Source of the DNA: Elusimicrobiota bacterium
Lineage (GTDB): Bacteria; Elusimicrobiota; UBA5214; JBBAAG01
Direction of reading: 5' to 3'
DNA length: 21,957 nucleotides
Assembly (NCBI GenBank): GCA_041658405.1
Contig: JBBAAG010000052.1
Span: 1-21,957 of the forward strand
Below, piece after piece: positions 6,714 through 13,729 of this stretch. The stretch's first letter is position 1. Every line of letters starts with the position of its first letter. The notes below the pieces were generated by a model. That model ran no database searches. It was given only the letters and a program-made list of their open reading frames with translations, and was not told where the DNA came from. A program made the translations under genes and the position numbers.

Positions 6714-7661
6714 ATGAAACAAACAAGTTTTAAGTTTAAACCGTCATTGCATGTACCGTTCCGTGATACCGGAGCAATTGCGCGTGTACGCGCGGTTAAA
6801 CGCGCGGATATCGAAAAACATAGTAACCCGGACTACCGGATAAAAGTTTATCCTGACGCAGTTGTACCGTTTATATGGGTATCGCTGGTATTCAAGTATT
6901 TACGTGAAGCACTGGAGGCTGGGCGGGAATTTGTGCTTATCACACCCAACCCGAACCCTATGTATGCCCAGCTCGCGTATCTTATTAACCAGTACAAAGT
7001 TGACTGCAGGAAGTTGTATACATTTAATATGGATGAATACGCGGATGAAAATGGCCGTACAGCACCTGAGTCATGGCCGTTTGGGTTTATGTATGCGTTT
7101 AAAAAATATTTTTATGCTAACCTTAACTCCAAACTCCGCCCGCTGGAGAAACAGTGTTTTGGGCCGATGGATAAAAATATTAAGTTTTACGGTAAGATGA
7201 TAGCGGACCACGGCGGTGCAGACCTCTGCCTCAGCGGGCCGGGATGGACAGGGCATCTTGCGTTCATTGACCCTGACTCCCCGGAGTATGATGGGAATAA
7301 GTATACGTTAGCGCAATGGAAAAAACTTGGGCCTAAGATTGTAACCCTCAGCCCGTTTACGATAGCACAAAATTCGTTGCATGGAAGTTTTGGTATGAGC
7401 GGCGATCTTTCAGCAGTACCGCCCCGTGCTGCAACCATAGGGCCAAATGAAGCTGTCAGTGCGAAACATAGAATCCAAACATTTTCTATCTCCGTACATA
7501 ACACCCGTACTGCGTGGCAGCGTATGATTGCGCGGTTGGCAATGCACGGGCCGGTAACGCCGCTAGTGCCGGAATCTATCTGCCAAACATTACGTACTGA
7601 CGTGTTGGTATCAGAAACTATTGCGGAAGATATTAAACCTGACTGGAATAAGGGGTATTGA
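6714..7661 (+). CDS. Glucosamine-6-phosphate deaminase/isomerase-like protein (NagB superfamily, divergent active site)
   Basis: The 315-residue product is a NagB/6-phosphogluconolactonase-superfamily protein. It carries FNMDEYADENG (residues 104-114), matching NagB NMDEY with Asp107 at the position of the catalytic Asp72 of E. coli NagB, and GPGWTGHLAFIDP, matching NagB GxGxDGHIAFNEP. Canonical NagB converts glucosamine 6-phosphate to fructose 6-phosphate and ammonia. Here the ring-opening Asp141 is replaced by Thr179 and Glu148 by Asp186, while His181 is kept. The protein is also longer than NagB (about 266). Activity on GlcN6P is therefore unsure; a related sugar-phosphate isomerase or deaminase is as likely. 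AAGGAG lies five bases before the ATG. The amidohydrolase gene starts six bases after the stop. Confidence 0.78.
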   Translation: MKQTSFKFKPSLHVPFRDTGAIARVRAVKRADIEKHSNPDYRIKVYPDAVVPFIWVSLVFKYLREALEAGREFVLITPNPNPMYAQLAYLINQYKVDCRKLYTFNMDEYADENGRTAPESWPFGFMYAFKKYFYANLNSKLRPLEKQCFGPMDKNIKFYGKMIADHGGADLCLSGPGWTGHLAFIDPDSPEYDGNKYTLAQWKKLGPKIVTLSPFTIAQNSLHGSFGMSGDLSAVPPRAATIGPNEAVSAKHRIQTFSISVHNTRTAWQRMIARLAMHGPVTPLVPESICQTLRTDVLVSETIAEDIKPDWNKGY

Positions 7662-7667
7662 GCTAAC

Positions 7668-8741
7668 GTGAAGAAAAAAGGTGGAATGCTCCCGATAAAA
7701 TATGTGTTATCCCCGACTTTGCCGGTAAATAAAAAGAAGGAGTTTATACGTTCTCTTTTCCTTCGGAAACCCGGCATCATTGACGCGCATACGCATATCG
7801 GGATATCGTTACGTAATTATGCACAGGGTGCATATCCCTACTGTATGAATTTTGAGGATTTAATCGTGCGGATGGATGTTTTAAACATTGCATATGCAAT
7901 AGTTTTTGGGTTTGATTCCGCGTACTACGCTGCGCAGTGTAAACCAACTCCTAAGATAACACTTGACCGCCGGGTATCACGGTTCCCGTATGAAGTTGAG
8001 AACGTTAATTTATTGAGAGAAATATATGTTACGTTCCCGGAGTACGCCCATCGCGTAGTACCGTTTTTGTTATTCGACCCGGAACGCGAAGCTGAAAAAC
8101 AAGTGGAGAATATTGAACGGTTAATGAAACAATACCCTGTGTTTGGATTGAAAACGATACCGTTTTATATACACTCATACATTCGCGGGTTGGAGAATAA
8201 AGGTAAGCCTATACTTAACCTGATGAAGAAATACGGTTTACCCGTAACTTTTCATTCTTCAGCTAGGAAAGAAGTTGATCCATGGTCATACGTCGGGGAT
8301 ATTCTTTCATTTGCGGAACGGAATCCTGAGATACGCGTTTGTATTGCGCATACCGCGCGGTTTGACCGCCACGCAATAGACCGCGCTGCTAAGTTATCCA
8401 ATGTATGGATAGATTTATCTGCGTTTATCATACACTGCGAGCTTGCAGTAAACAAACATATGGCAGTTGCACGGGAATGTGATATTTTCAAGGCTGATTA
8501 TCATAATCCTATTGATGTAATGAAAAAACTTGTGGAGTCATACTCCAACCTGTTTATCTGGGGGACGGATACTCCGTATTATTATTTTATTCAACAAAAT
8601 TATACGGCACAGGGTAAAATCAGCGGGCTCGCTCTGCGTTGTGGGTACAACGAGGAAGTTGATTTGTTAAATTTGCTTGGGCTAAATTTGATAAAACAAA
8701 TTTCTACAATAAATACAGTGAAGTACATTTTTGGGAAATAG
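7668..8741 (+). CDS. Metal-dependent amidohydrolase (Amidohydro_2/TIM-barrel type)
   Basis: The 357-residue protein shows the full metal-site pattern of the amidohydrolase-2 group: IIDAHTHIG (His41, His43), TFHSS (His196), CIAHTARFD (His228) and WGTDTPYYY (Asp301). The spacing fits a TIM barrel. Family members hydrolyse amide, lactone or ester bonds or decarboxylate ring acids. There is no signal peptide. The start is taken as GTG at 7668 (6 bp after the NagB-like gene, AAGGGG 12 bases upstream); ATG at 7686 is an alternative. In this operon a role in opening or deacylating a sugar derivative is plausible but unproven. The last codons (...KYIFGK) lie in a sequence that recurs in degraded form at 11620-11648, on the other side of the next gene. 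Confidence 0.8.
   Translation: MKKKGGMLPIKYVLSPTLPVNKKKEFIRSLFLRKPGIIDAHTHIGISLRNYAQGAYPYCMNFEDLIVRMDVLNIAYAIVFGFDSAYYAAQCKPTPKITLDRRVSRFPYEVENVNLLREIYVTFPEYAHRVVPFLLFDPEREAEKQVENIERLMKQYPVFGLKTIPFYIHSYIRGLENKGKPILNLMKKYGLPVTFHSSARKEVDPWSYVGDILSFAERNPEIRVCIAHTARFDRHAIDRAAKLSNVWIDLSAFIIHCELAVNKHMAVARECDIFKADYHNPIDVMKKLVESYSNLFIWGTDTPYYYFIQQNYTAQGKISGLALRCGYNEEVDLLNLLGLNLIKQISTINTVKYIFGK
8707..8737 (+). repeat. Imperfect direct repeat, copy 1 (amidohydrolase 3' end)
   Basis: This 31-base stretch, containing AAGTACATTTTTGGGAA, aligns with 29 bases at 11620-11648 at 26 of 31 columns, including two single-base gaps. It codes the final residues of the amidohydrolase. The two copies lie on either side of the AT-rich block that carries the large secreted protein. 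Confidence 0.55.
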
Positions 8742-8781
8742 AAAATAAATGGACATCATGAAATACACCCGTATATTAATC

Positions 8782-8786
8782 AGGGG
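8782..8786 (+). promoter_or_regulatory. Ribosome-binding site pointing to an ATC start
   Basis: AGGGG ends eight bases before an ATC codon at 8795, from which a complete signal peptide can be read. No ATG, GTG or TTG occurs in frame between the upstream stop (8777-8779) and ATG 8831, and ATG 8831 has no ribosome-binding site of its own. Confidence 0.45.
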
Positions 8787-8794
8787 TAGACTGT

Positions 8795-11563
8795 ATCAAT
8801 AAAAAACATTGTTTAATTATTATCAGTTGTATGTTACTAATTTTACCAGTAAGTTCTTTTGCGGGTTGGAAAGTTCAGCAATCTTATTTTAATATGATCC
8901 CCTATTTAGGAACTATGCACTTTATTGATAATAATACAGGTTTTATTGGTGGTATATTGGGAGCAATTTTACAAACATCGGACGGTGGTGATAGCTGGAC
9001 AAGGATTAACATTCCATCAGATGTGGTTGTGACAGATTTGCAATTTCTAGACCAGAACATGGGATATATTACAGGAAACAAAACTTATCGAACTGATGAC
9101 GGAGGAAATAGTTGGAAACTGGTAAGAAACGATGGGAATACTGTTGTTTACAAAACACTCTTTTTTGCCAATTCTTCACTTGGCTGGATTTGGGGAGAAA
9201 ATGGGAATCAGAAGACATTTGACGGGGGGAAGACATGGGATAGCTATTTTCCTAATTTTCGTTCAATTTATGCTTTGAATGATCAAACTGGGTGGATGTT
9301 ATTAAGTGGGGACTTGTATAAATATGAAAATTCCGGAATGTATTATTCTAAAATTTGTGAAAACCTTCATGCGGGTGGTATGTTTTTTGTTAACAGTTCC
9401 ACAGGTTGGTTAACAGGGCAGTATGAGATATATAAAACGACTGACGGTGGATATTCTTGGGATGTGTATTCTACAACGAATAGCATGATTTATAATTATT
9501 TACAAAAGCCATATTTTATTAATCAATCAACAGGGTTTGCATTAATTTCAGTAGAAAACTTTAGCGCTATTGTGAAAACTACTGATAGCGGGATGTTTTG
9601 GCAATATTTGTATGTTAGTACAGCCCCAGATAACTTAATGCTTGATTATAAAATGAATGATTCAGGAATCGGATATACGCTTGGTCAACGTTTTTATGAT
9701 AGTTTAACAATGCCAGTCCTTAAGAAGACAACAGATTATGGTTTGACCTGGGTTGAAAAAGATTTAGGGGGTAAAGCTTTTCCTTTTGATTCATGGTTTT
9801 TAAATAAAAGTACAGGTTTTGTTGTAGGGTGGTACGATCCGTTAATTGAAAAAAGTTATATCCAAAAAACCGTCAACGGCGGCAAAATATGGCAGAATGT
9901 CTTGATACCGGATACGACCAATATATTATTAAGTATCGGCTTTGCGGATAAAGAAAATGGAATGGCTACTGGATCAGGCGCAGATCTTTTTTATACATCT
10001 GATGGCGGCATTTCTTGGAACCGTAATCAATCCAATAATCTGACTTTTCAGGAAATATTTCCTGTCATTTCACAATACTATATTGCAGTCGGTGAGGAAA
10101 TATGTAAATTGTCAGTCGATGGGACTATACTAAAGAATCATAATTTTGGATGTTTTTTTCATGATGTATATTTTATAAATGACAGCATTGGGTTTGCAGT
10201 AGGTAATAGTGGGAATATATATAAAACAAATGATAGTGGTACTTCATGGGTAAAATTAGAAAGTGGTTATACTAACGATTATTATTCAGTATTTTTCTTA
10301 ACAGAATCAAAAGGCTGGGTGGGTTCAGAAGGGTTTGTTTTATATACAGATAATGGCGGTATATCGTGGACAAAATATACATCGAGTGATTTTGGGCAAG
10401 TACAAGATTTGTTTTTTATTAATGAATATGTTGGATGGGTAACTACTGAGAACAAAGTGTTGAGAAGTGTAAACGGCGGTAAATCATGGTGCAAACGAAT
10501 TGGGGATTTTGAGCGTAGTTATTTTAAAACATCAATTAATTTTGTTGATAACAAAACGGGATGGATTTGTTGTGGAGGTGCGGTATTAAACACAACAGAT
10601 GGCGACGGATATATGTTTGCAAAAGTTGATGGATATGTAAAAGATTGTTACGGAACTCCAATAAACAAAGCAAGTGTAATATTTGTAAACAACAGCACAA
10701 AAGCAGTATGCATCACTGATATTTTGGGATATTATAATGTCGACGATTTTCCAGTAGGTACATATGCTTTGCAAGCAACTGCTACGGGATATGAATCTGA
10801 CCCACCGAAAGATATTTCCGTTCAAAGTTATTTTGTGAATCAGAATATAACCTTGTATCCAACTGCATTTAATAAGGTGGTATATAGTACTGGTGTGGTC
10901 GATGATACGATAGTAGTAATGTCAAAATCTTGTGAAATTAAGATAACTTTCCCGGTAAATTCATTTTCTGTTGATACTACAGTCAATGTATCTACTTTTA
11001 ATCCACCAATATCATATTTACAGCCTAGTATAAAAGCATTAAATGTTGGCTTTGATATTCAAACAAGCAACAACCTGCAACCTCAAAAAGAAGTTACATT
11101 GGATATTAAATATAGTGATAGCGATGTACAACAACTTGATGAATCAAACGTTGCCATAGGTTCGTATGATGAAACCAATAGTACATGGAAAGTATTGCCG
11201 TCTACGGTGTATGTTAATGAAAATAAGGTTGTAGCGCAAACGACGCATTTAAGCAAGTTCGCACTTTTAGTACAAAAAGCTGCCTCACATTTGGGTAGCG
11301 TTTTAGCTTACCCAAATCCGTGTAAGTATAACCAAGGTGATTCTAAGATATACTTTTTGAATTTAACTAACAATATCGATATTACTCTATATAACATTTC
11401 TGGCGAAGTAGTTGATGTAATAATAGAAAATGATAATGATGGCAAAGCTGAGTGGGACTTAACAAACCATTCTCATGAAAAAGTGGCTAGTGGTATATAT
11501 TTCTATGTTGTTTCAAATCAGCAAAATCAAAAAATTGCAGGTAAAATAGCAGTGATAAAATAA
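8795..11563 (+). CDS. Large secreted YCF48/BNR-repeat protein with carboxypeptidase-regulatory-like and C-terminal sorting-type domains
   Basis: From ATC 8795 the product is 922 residues; from ATG 8831 it is 910. A signal peptide (NKKH n-region, hydrophobic core, SSFA/G cleavage) is complete only with the upstream start. About eleven Asp-box-like repeats of the form (T/Y)xDGGxSW, such as QTSDGGDSW, KTTDGGYSW and YTDNGGISW, run from about residue 60 to 605. They match the YCF48/HCF136-like beta-propeller repeats common in secreted proteins of environmental bacteria. Next come a carboxypeptidase-regulatory-like beta domain (about 612-688), a beta-rich region, and a C-terminal domain from about 837 beginning LAYPNPCKY and ending GIYFYV...KIAVIK, resembling type IX-like or FlgD-like sorting domains. 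It is probably exported to the cell surface. The gene is visibly more AT-rich than its neighbours and has no metabolic link to them. Confidence 0.8.
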   Translation: MNKKHCLIIISCMLLILPVSSFAGWKVQQSYFNMIPYLGTMHFIDNNTGFIGGILGAILQTSDGGDSWTRINIPSDVVVTDLQFLDQNMGYITGNKTYRTDDGGNSWKLVRNDGNTVVYKTLFFANSSLGWIWGENGNQKTFDGGKTWDSYFPNFRSIYALNDQTGWMLLSGDLYKYENSGMYYSKICENLHAGGMFFVNSSTGWLTGQYEIYKTTDGGYSWDVYSTTNSMIYNYLQKPYFINQSTGFALISVENFSAIVKTTDSGMFWQYLYVSTAPDNLMLDYKMNDSGIGYTLGQRFYDSLTMPVLKKTTDYGLTWVEKDLGGKAFPFDSWFLNKSTGFVVGWYDPLIEKSYIQKTVNGGKIWQNVLIPDTTNILLSIGFADKENGMATGSGADLFYTSDGGISWNRNQSNNLTFQEIFPVISQYYIAVGEEICKLSVDGTILKNHNFGCFFHDVYFINDSIGFAVGNSGNIYKTNDSGTSWVKLESGYTNDYYSVFFLTESKGWVGSEGFVLYTDNGGISWTKYTSSDFGQVQDLFFINEYVGWVTTENKVLRSVNGGKSWCKRIGDFERSYFKTSINFVDNKTGWICCGGAVLNTTDGDGYMFAKVDGYVKDCYGTPINKASVIFVNNSTKAVCITDILGYYNVDDFPVGTYALQATATGYESDPPKDISVQSYFVNQNITLYPTAFNKVVYSTGVVDDTIVVMSKSCEIKITFPVNSFSVDTTVNVSTFNPPISYLQPSIKALNVGFDIQTSNNLQPQKEVTLDIKYSDSDVQQLDESNVAIGSYDETNSTWKVLPSTVYVNENKVVAQTTHLSKFALLVQKAASHLGSVLAYPNPCKYNQGDSKIYFLNLTNNIDITLYNISGEVVDVIIENDNDGKAEWDLTNHSHEKVASGIYFYVVSNQQNQKIAGKIAVIK

Positions 11564-11592
11564 ATTACTGAATTTTGTTGGTTATGTTATCA

Positions 11593-11601
11593 TGGTATAA
11601 T
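11593..11601 (+). promoter_or_regulatory. Candidate extended -10 promoter for the DUF5674 pair
   Basis: TGGTATAAT provides an extended -10 with a perfect TATAAT; TTGTTG at 11575-11580 is a possible but closely spaced (15 bp) -35. It lies about 65 bases ahead of the DUF5674 ATG and is identical to the element before the NagB-like gene. It also lies inside the loop of the 8-bp inverted repeat. Confidence 0.4.
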
Positions 11602-11619
11602 TGAAATATAAAATATAAC

Positions 11620-11648
11620 CAATAATACGCTAAAGTACATTTTGGGAA
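11620..11648 (+). repeat. Imperfect direct repeat, copy 2 (degraded amidohydrolase 3' end)
   Basis: The 29 bases contain AAGTACATTTTGGGAA, differing from copy 1 at 8707-8737 by one T in a T-run, one upstream A, and three substitutions. One frame reads KYILGRTLTSL then stop, against KYIFGK then stop at the real gene end. It looks like the relic of a second amidohydrolase 3' end. Confidence 0.55.
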
Positions 11649-11664
11649 GGACATTAACAAGTTT

Positions 11665-12006
11665 ATGAAAATAATTGAAACTAAAATAGCAGAATCTGAA
11701 CTTGCAGAAATTGCGAAATCAACGTTTGGCGATATGGTGAAAGCAGTAGTAGATGTTGGGCGCGAAGTGATTGCCATAGACGCTGAACTTCATTCTGATA
11801 TTGAAGCTTATTTAATACAGGATGGTTCAAAACAAGAAAATTTGTGGGGAATAAACTTATATCCCGGTGTTGCCGGAGAAGAATTTGTTGAGTTTGACTC
11901 GTTGATAAACATTCGTCCTGCCTGTGGTAATAAAACTCGCGGAGTTGAGAGTGAAGAAGTTAGAAAAAGTATTTTGAAAATAGTAACAGTCAAGGTAGAA
12001 CGATGA
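11665..12006 (+). CDS. DUF5674 family protein
   Basis: The 113-residue product resembles the DUF5674 family, which is frequent in candidate-phylum genomes. Family-like blocks are FGDMVKAVVDV, AIDAELHSDIEAYLIQDGSKQENLWGINLYP (which contains the conserved ELHxDxE and GSxQENLWGxNLYP) and FDSLINIRPACGNKTRGVE. It has mixed alpha/beta character, no signal peptide and no membrane segment. The function of the family is not known to me. Its stop overlaps the next start as ATGA, so the two small genes are translationally coupled. The pair is inserted between the secreted protein and the ceramidase-like hydrolase. The size and coupling resemble a toxin-antitoxin pair, but no toxin motif is visible. Confidence 0.72.
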   Translation: MKIIETKIAESELAEIAKSTFGDMVKAVVDVGREVIAIDAELHSDIEAYLIQDGSKQENLWGINLYPGVAGEEFVEFDSLINIRPACGNKTRGVESEEVRKSILKIVTVKVER

Positions 12007-12314
12007 ATCGTTGGCATGAATTTACACTAGTAACTCAGTTAGCAAATGCTGGCAGCGAGGTCAGCCGCGCGCTTAATTGGCGTGCTAAAAAAGATAAAGA
12101 ACATCAGGAATCGTGTTATCGCCGCGCTATTGAGTTGATAGAACTTACTATCAGCGACCCAAAAAACCGTGAGCGTTTAAAAGAAGTTTTGCGTATAAAA
12201 GAAGCTTTGAACGACTTTTTTTGTGGACAAAATGAGTATAACACATCAGAAGAGTTTTGGCGTAAATATTTTCTGCAATTTGGGGTTTTAGCAAGGAGAA
12301 ACAAATGGACATGA
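12003..12314 (+). CDS. Small helical hypothetical protein coupled to DUF5674
   Basis: The 103-residue product starts MNRWHEFTLVTQLANAGSEV and appears almost entirely alpha-helical, rich in Lys, Arg and Glu. A central segment, RRAIELIELTISDPKNRERL, and a C-terminal LKEVLRIKEALNDFF helix resemble a conserved hypothetical family that I associate with DUF5674 neighbours in candidate phyla; that link is from memory and not checked. No catalytic motif, signal peptide or membrane helix is seen. The start overlaps the DUF5674 stop by ATGA, and its own end overlaps the following hydrolase start by ten bases and contains that gene's AAGGAG. A nucleotide-binding or protein-partner role is possible; function is unknown. 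Confidence 0.65.
   Translation: MNRWHEFTLVTQLANAGSEVSRALNWRAKKDKEHQESCYRRAIELIELTISDPKNRERLKEVLRIKEALNDFFCGQNEYNTSEEFWRKYFLQFGVLARRNKWT
12293..12298 (+). promoter_or_regulatory. Ribosome-binding site of the ceramidase-like gene inside the upstream gene
   Basis: AAGGAG lies six bases before ATG 12305 and within the last codons of the helical hypothetical gene. It fixes the hydrolase start and shows that the two genes are read from one transcript. Confidence 0.7.
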
Positions 12315-13657
12315 TGCCGGGAGATTTAGCGATAGGTGTTGCGAAAGTTGATGTTACGCCGGACAAATCGCTTTTTTTGTTTGGGTATCCTCATGTTAAA
12401 CGGTACAGTACAGGTGTGAATGATCCGTTATACGCATCAGTAATAGCGATTAGCGATCTTTTCCATCAGACAGTCATTTTTTGTTCTGTTGATATTATTT
12501 TTATTACCAAAAACATTGCTGCGAGAGTACGCGAAATCGTTACCCGCCGTACCGGTATTCCTGCGTCAAATATCAACATTGCGGCAACACACACGCATTC
12601 CGGCCCGATGACGGTCTATATGCTTTCCAACATGATTGACCCGCAGGTGCCAAAGGAAGATAAACAGTATGTCGACGAGCTGGTCAACAAAACAGCGGAG
12701 GCTATCATCAAAGCATACAAAACTCGTATACCGGCAGAACTTGCGGTAACCGTTGCCGACGGTACCGGCGTTGGGGGCAACCGCAGGATTAAAGGCGGGA
12801 TAACTGACCCTGAAGTACCGGTGGTTATTGCAAGGGATATAGTGACTAAGAAAGTATTTGGGGTAATGATAATATACTGTATGCACCCGACAATTTTGCA
12901 TGAGGACAGCACAAAATATTCGTCCGACTTTCCGGGGTATACACGGATGAGGATGAACTCGGTGCTGGGCCGCGATGTTGTTGTGGTATACCACACAGGA
13001 CCCGAGGGTAATCAATCCCCGCGGTATTTCGCGAAGTCCAACACGTTTGATGAAGCGAAACGGGTGGGTTATATTTTGGGCGACAGGATTGTTAAAGCAG
13101 TGAAAACCGTATGTAGCTGCGAGTATACGTCAGCACTTACGGTGTCAGCAGTATCGGCCGGTGTGCCGTTAAAACTCAAAAAGTTTATGACAGTAAAAGC
13201 TGCCCAGGCAAAACTCGAAGCGGCCCACGCAAAACTTGACCGTCTCCGCGCAGAAAACGCGCCGCACGGCGTTGTGCGTACCGCCGAAGTGGACTGGTTC
13301 GGCGCGGAGGAAACGTTGTCCCTCGCGAGAATCAGTGCAAAAGGTATTGTAAAAAAACGCCTATCAACAATCGCACCGGGTGAAGTTATGGTGGTAAGGG
13401 TGGGACAATATTTGTTTATTACATTCCCAGGTGAATTTTTTGTGGAGTACTCGTTGGAAGTAAAAAAACGTGTAAAAAAGTATGGTAAAGCCTATGTCAT
13501 AGCATTATCCAATGGAGAACTCCAGGGATATATGCCCACAAAAGAAGCTTTTGCGGAAGGCGGATATGAAGCATCAAATAGTATATTTTCACCTTCAATC
13601 GGTGAAGCATTTGTTAAAACTGCGGTTAAGAGTGTATTGAAAGCAGTGAAGAAATAG
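12305..13657 (+). CDS. Neutral/alkaline non-lysosomal ceramidase-like hydrolase (cytoplasmic)
   Basis: The 450-residue product matches the N-terminal catalytic domain of neutral ceramidases. It has GVAKVDVTP near the start, the FCSVDIIFI strand, the zinc-site motif AATHTHSGP (His96, His98), MHPTILHEDSTKYSSDFPGY with a further His/Asp set, and the closing NGELQGYMPTKEAFAEGGYEA block. Canonical ceramidases are secreted and cleave the N-acyl amide of ceramide. This one has no signal peptide and lacks the separate C-terminal domain (full enzymes are about 650 residues or more). Such shortened forms occur widely in bacteria with unknown substrates. Its place between sugar genes suggests hydrolysis of an N-acyl sugar or other small amide, which is inference. 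AAGGAG lies six bases upstream. Confidence 0.82.
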   Translation: MDMMPGDLAIGVAKVDVTPDKSLFLFGYPHVKRYSTGVNDPLYASVIAISDLFHQTVIFCSVDIIFITKNIAARVREIVTRRTGIPASNINIAATHTHSGPMTVYMLSNMIDPQVPKEDKQYVDELVNKTAEAIIKAYKTRIPAELAVTVADGTGVGGNRRIKGGITDPEVPVVIARDIVTKKVFGVMIIYCMHPTILHEDSTKYSSDFPGYTRMRMNSVLGRDVVVVYHTGPEGNQSPRYFAKSNTFDEAKRVGYILGDRIVKAVKTVCSCEYTSALTVSAVSAGVPLKLKKFMTVKAAQAKLEAAHAKLDRLRAENAPHGVVRTAEVDWFGAEETLSLARISAKGIVKKRLSTIAPGEVMVVRVGQYLFITFPGEFFVEYSLEVKKRVKKYGKAYVIALSNGELQGYMPTKEAFAEGGYEASNSIFSPSIGEAFVKTAVKSVLKAVKK

Positions 13658-13678
13658 GTTTCATAAAAAATGTATAAT
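13637..13678 (+). promoter_or_regulatory. Weak candidate promoter before the dehydrogenase/PfkB/PDH run
   Basis: TATAAT at 13673-13678, preceded directly by TG, lies about 50 bases before the GTG start of the dehydrogenase. The nearest TTGAAA (13637-13642) is 30 bp away, too far to act as its -35. The 72-bp spacer is the only real gap at the head of the downstream run and is otherwise featureless. Confidence 0.25.
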
Positions 13679-13729
13679 AACAGTTTAATGAATACAGTAA
13701 AAAGGTTATGAGAAAGAAGGAACGAAAAA

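Larger units (their letters stand above)
11564..11664 (+). other. Spacer after the secreted-protein gene, with inverted repeat and junction sequence
   Basis: This 101-bp spacer holds an 8-bp inverted repeat (TTGGTTAT at 11578-11585, ATAACCAA at 11615-11622), an extended -10 candidate, and the second copy of the amidohydrolase-end repeat. No T-run follows the inverted repeat, so it is not an intrinsic terminator. No coding frame is convincing. Confidence 0.5.

Noticed and set aside
7187..7780. Minus-strand open frame (197 codons) across the NagB-like/amidohydrolase junction
   Set aside because: It runs antisense to two well-supported genes, has no recognisable motif and no ribosome-binding site.
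8758..8802. 14-codon open frame (MKYTRILIRGRLYQ) just before the large secreted protein gene
   Set aside because: It is too short, has no ribosome-binding site, and overlaps the more convincing signal-peptide start region in another frame. A leader peptide is possible but unsupported.
8973..10611. The Asp-box repeats as evidence for a sialidase
   Set aside because: The (T/Y)xDGGxSW repeats occur about eleven times without a sialidase catalytic Arg triad or FRIP motif. They fit YCF48-type propeller repeats better.
11578..11622. 8-bp inverted repeat TTGGTTAT/ATAACCAA as an intrinsic terminator
   Set aside because: The arms are 29 bases apart, the stem is AT-rich and no T-run follows.
8742..11664. 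The AT-rich block as an insertion sequence or transposon
   Set aside because: No transposase, integrase or terminal inverted repeats were seen. Only the imperfect direct repeat supports insertion.
12566..13015. Two overlapping minus-strand open frames opposite the ceramidase-like gene
   Set aside because: Both lie antisense to the conserved zinc-motif region and show no protein-like features.
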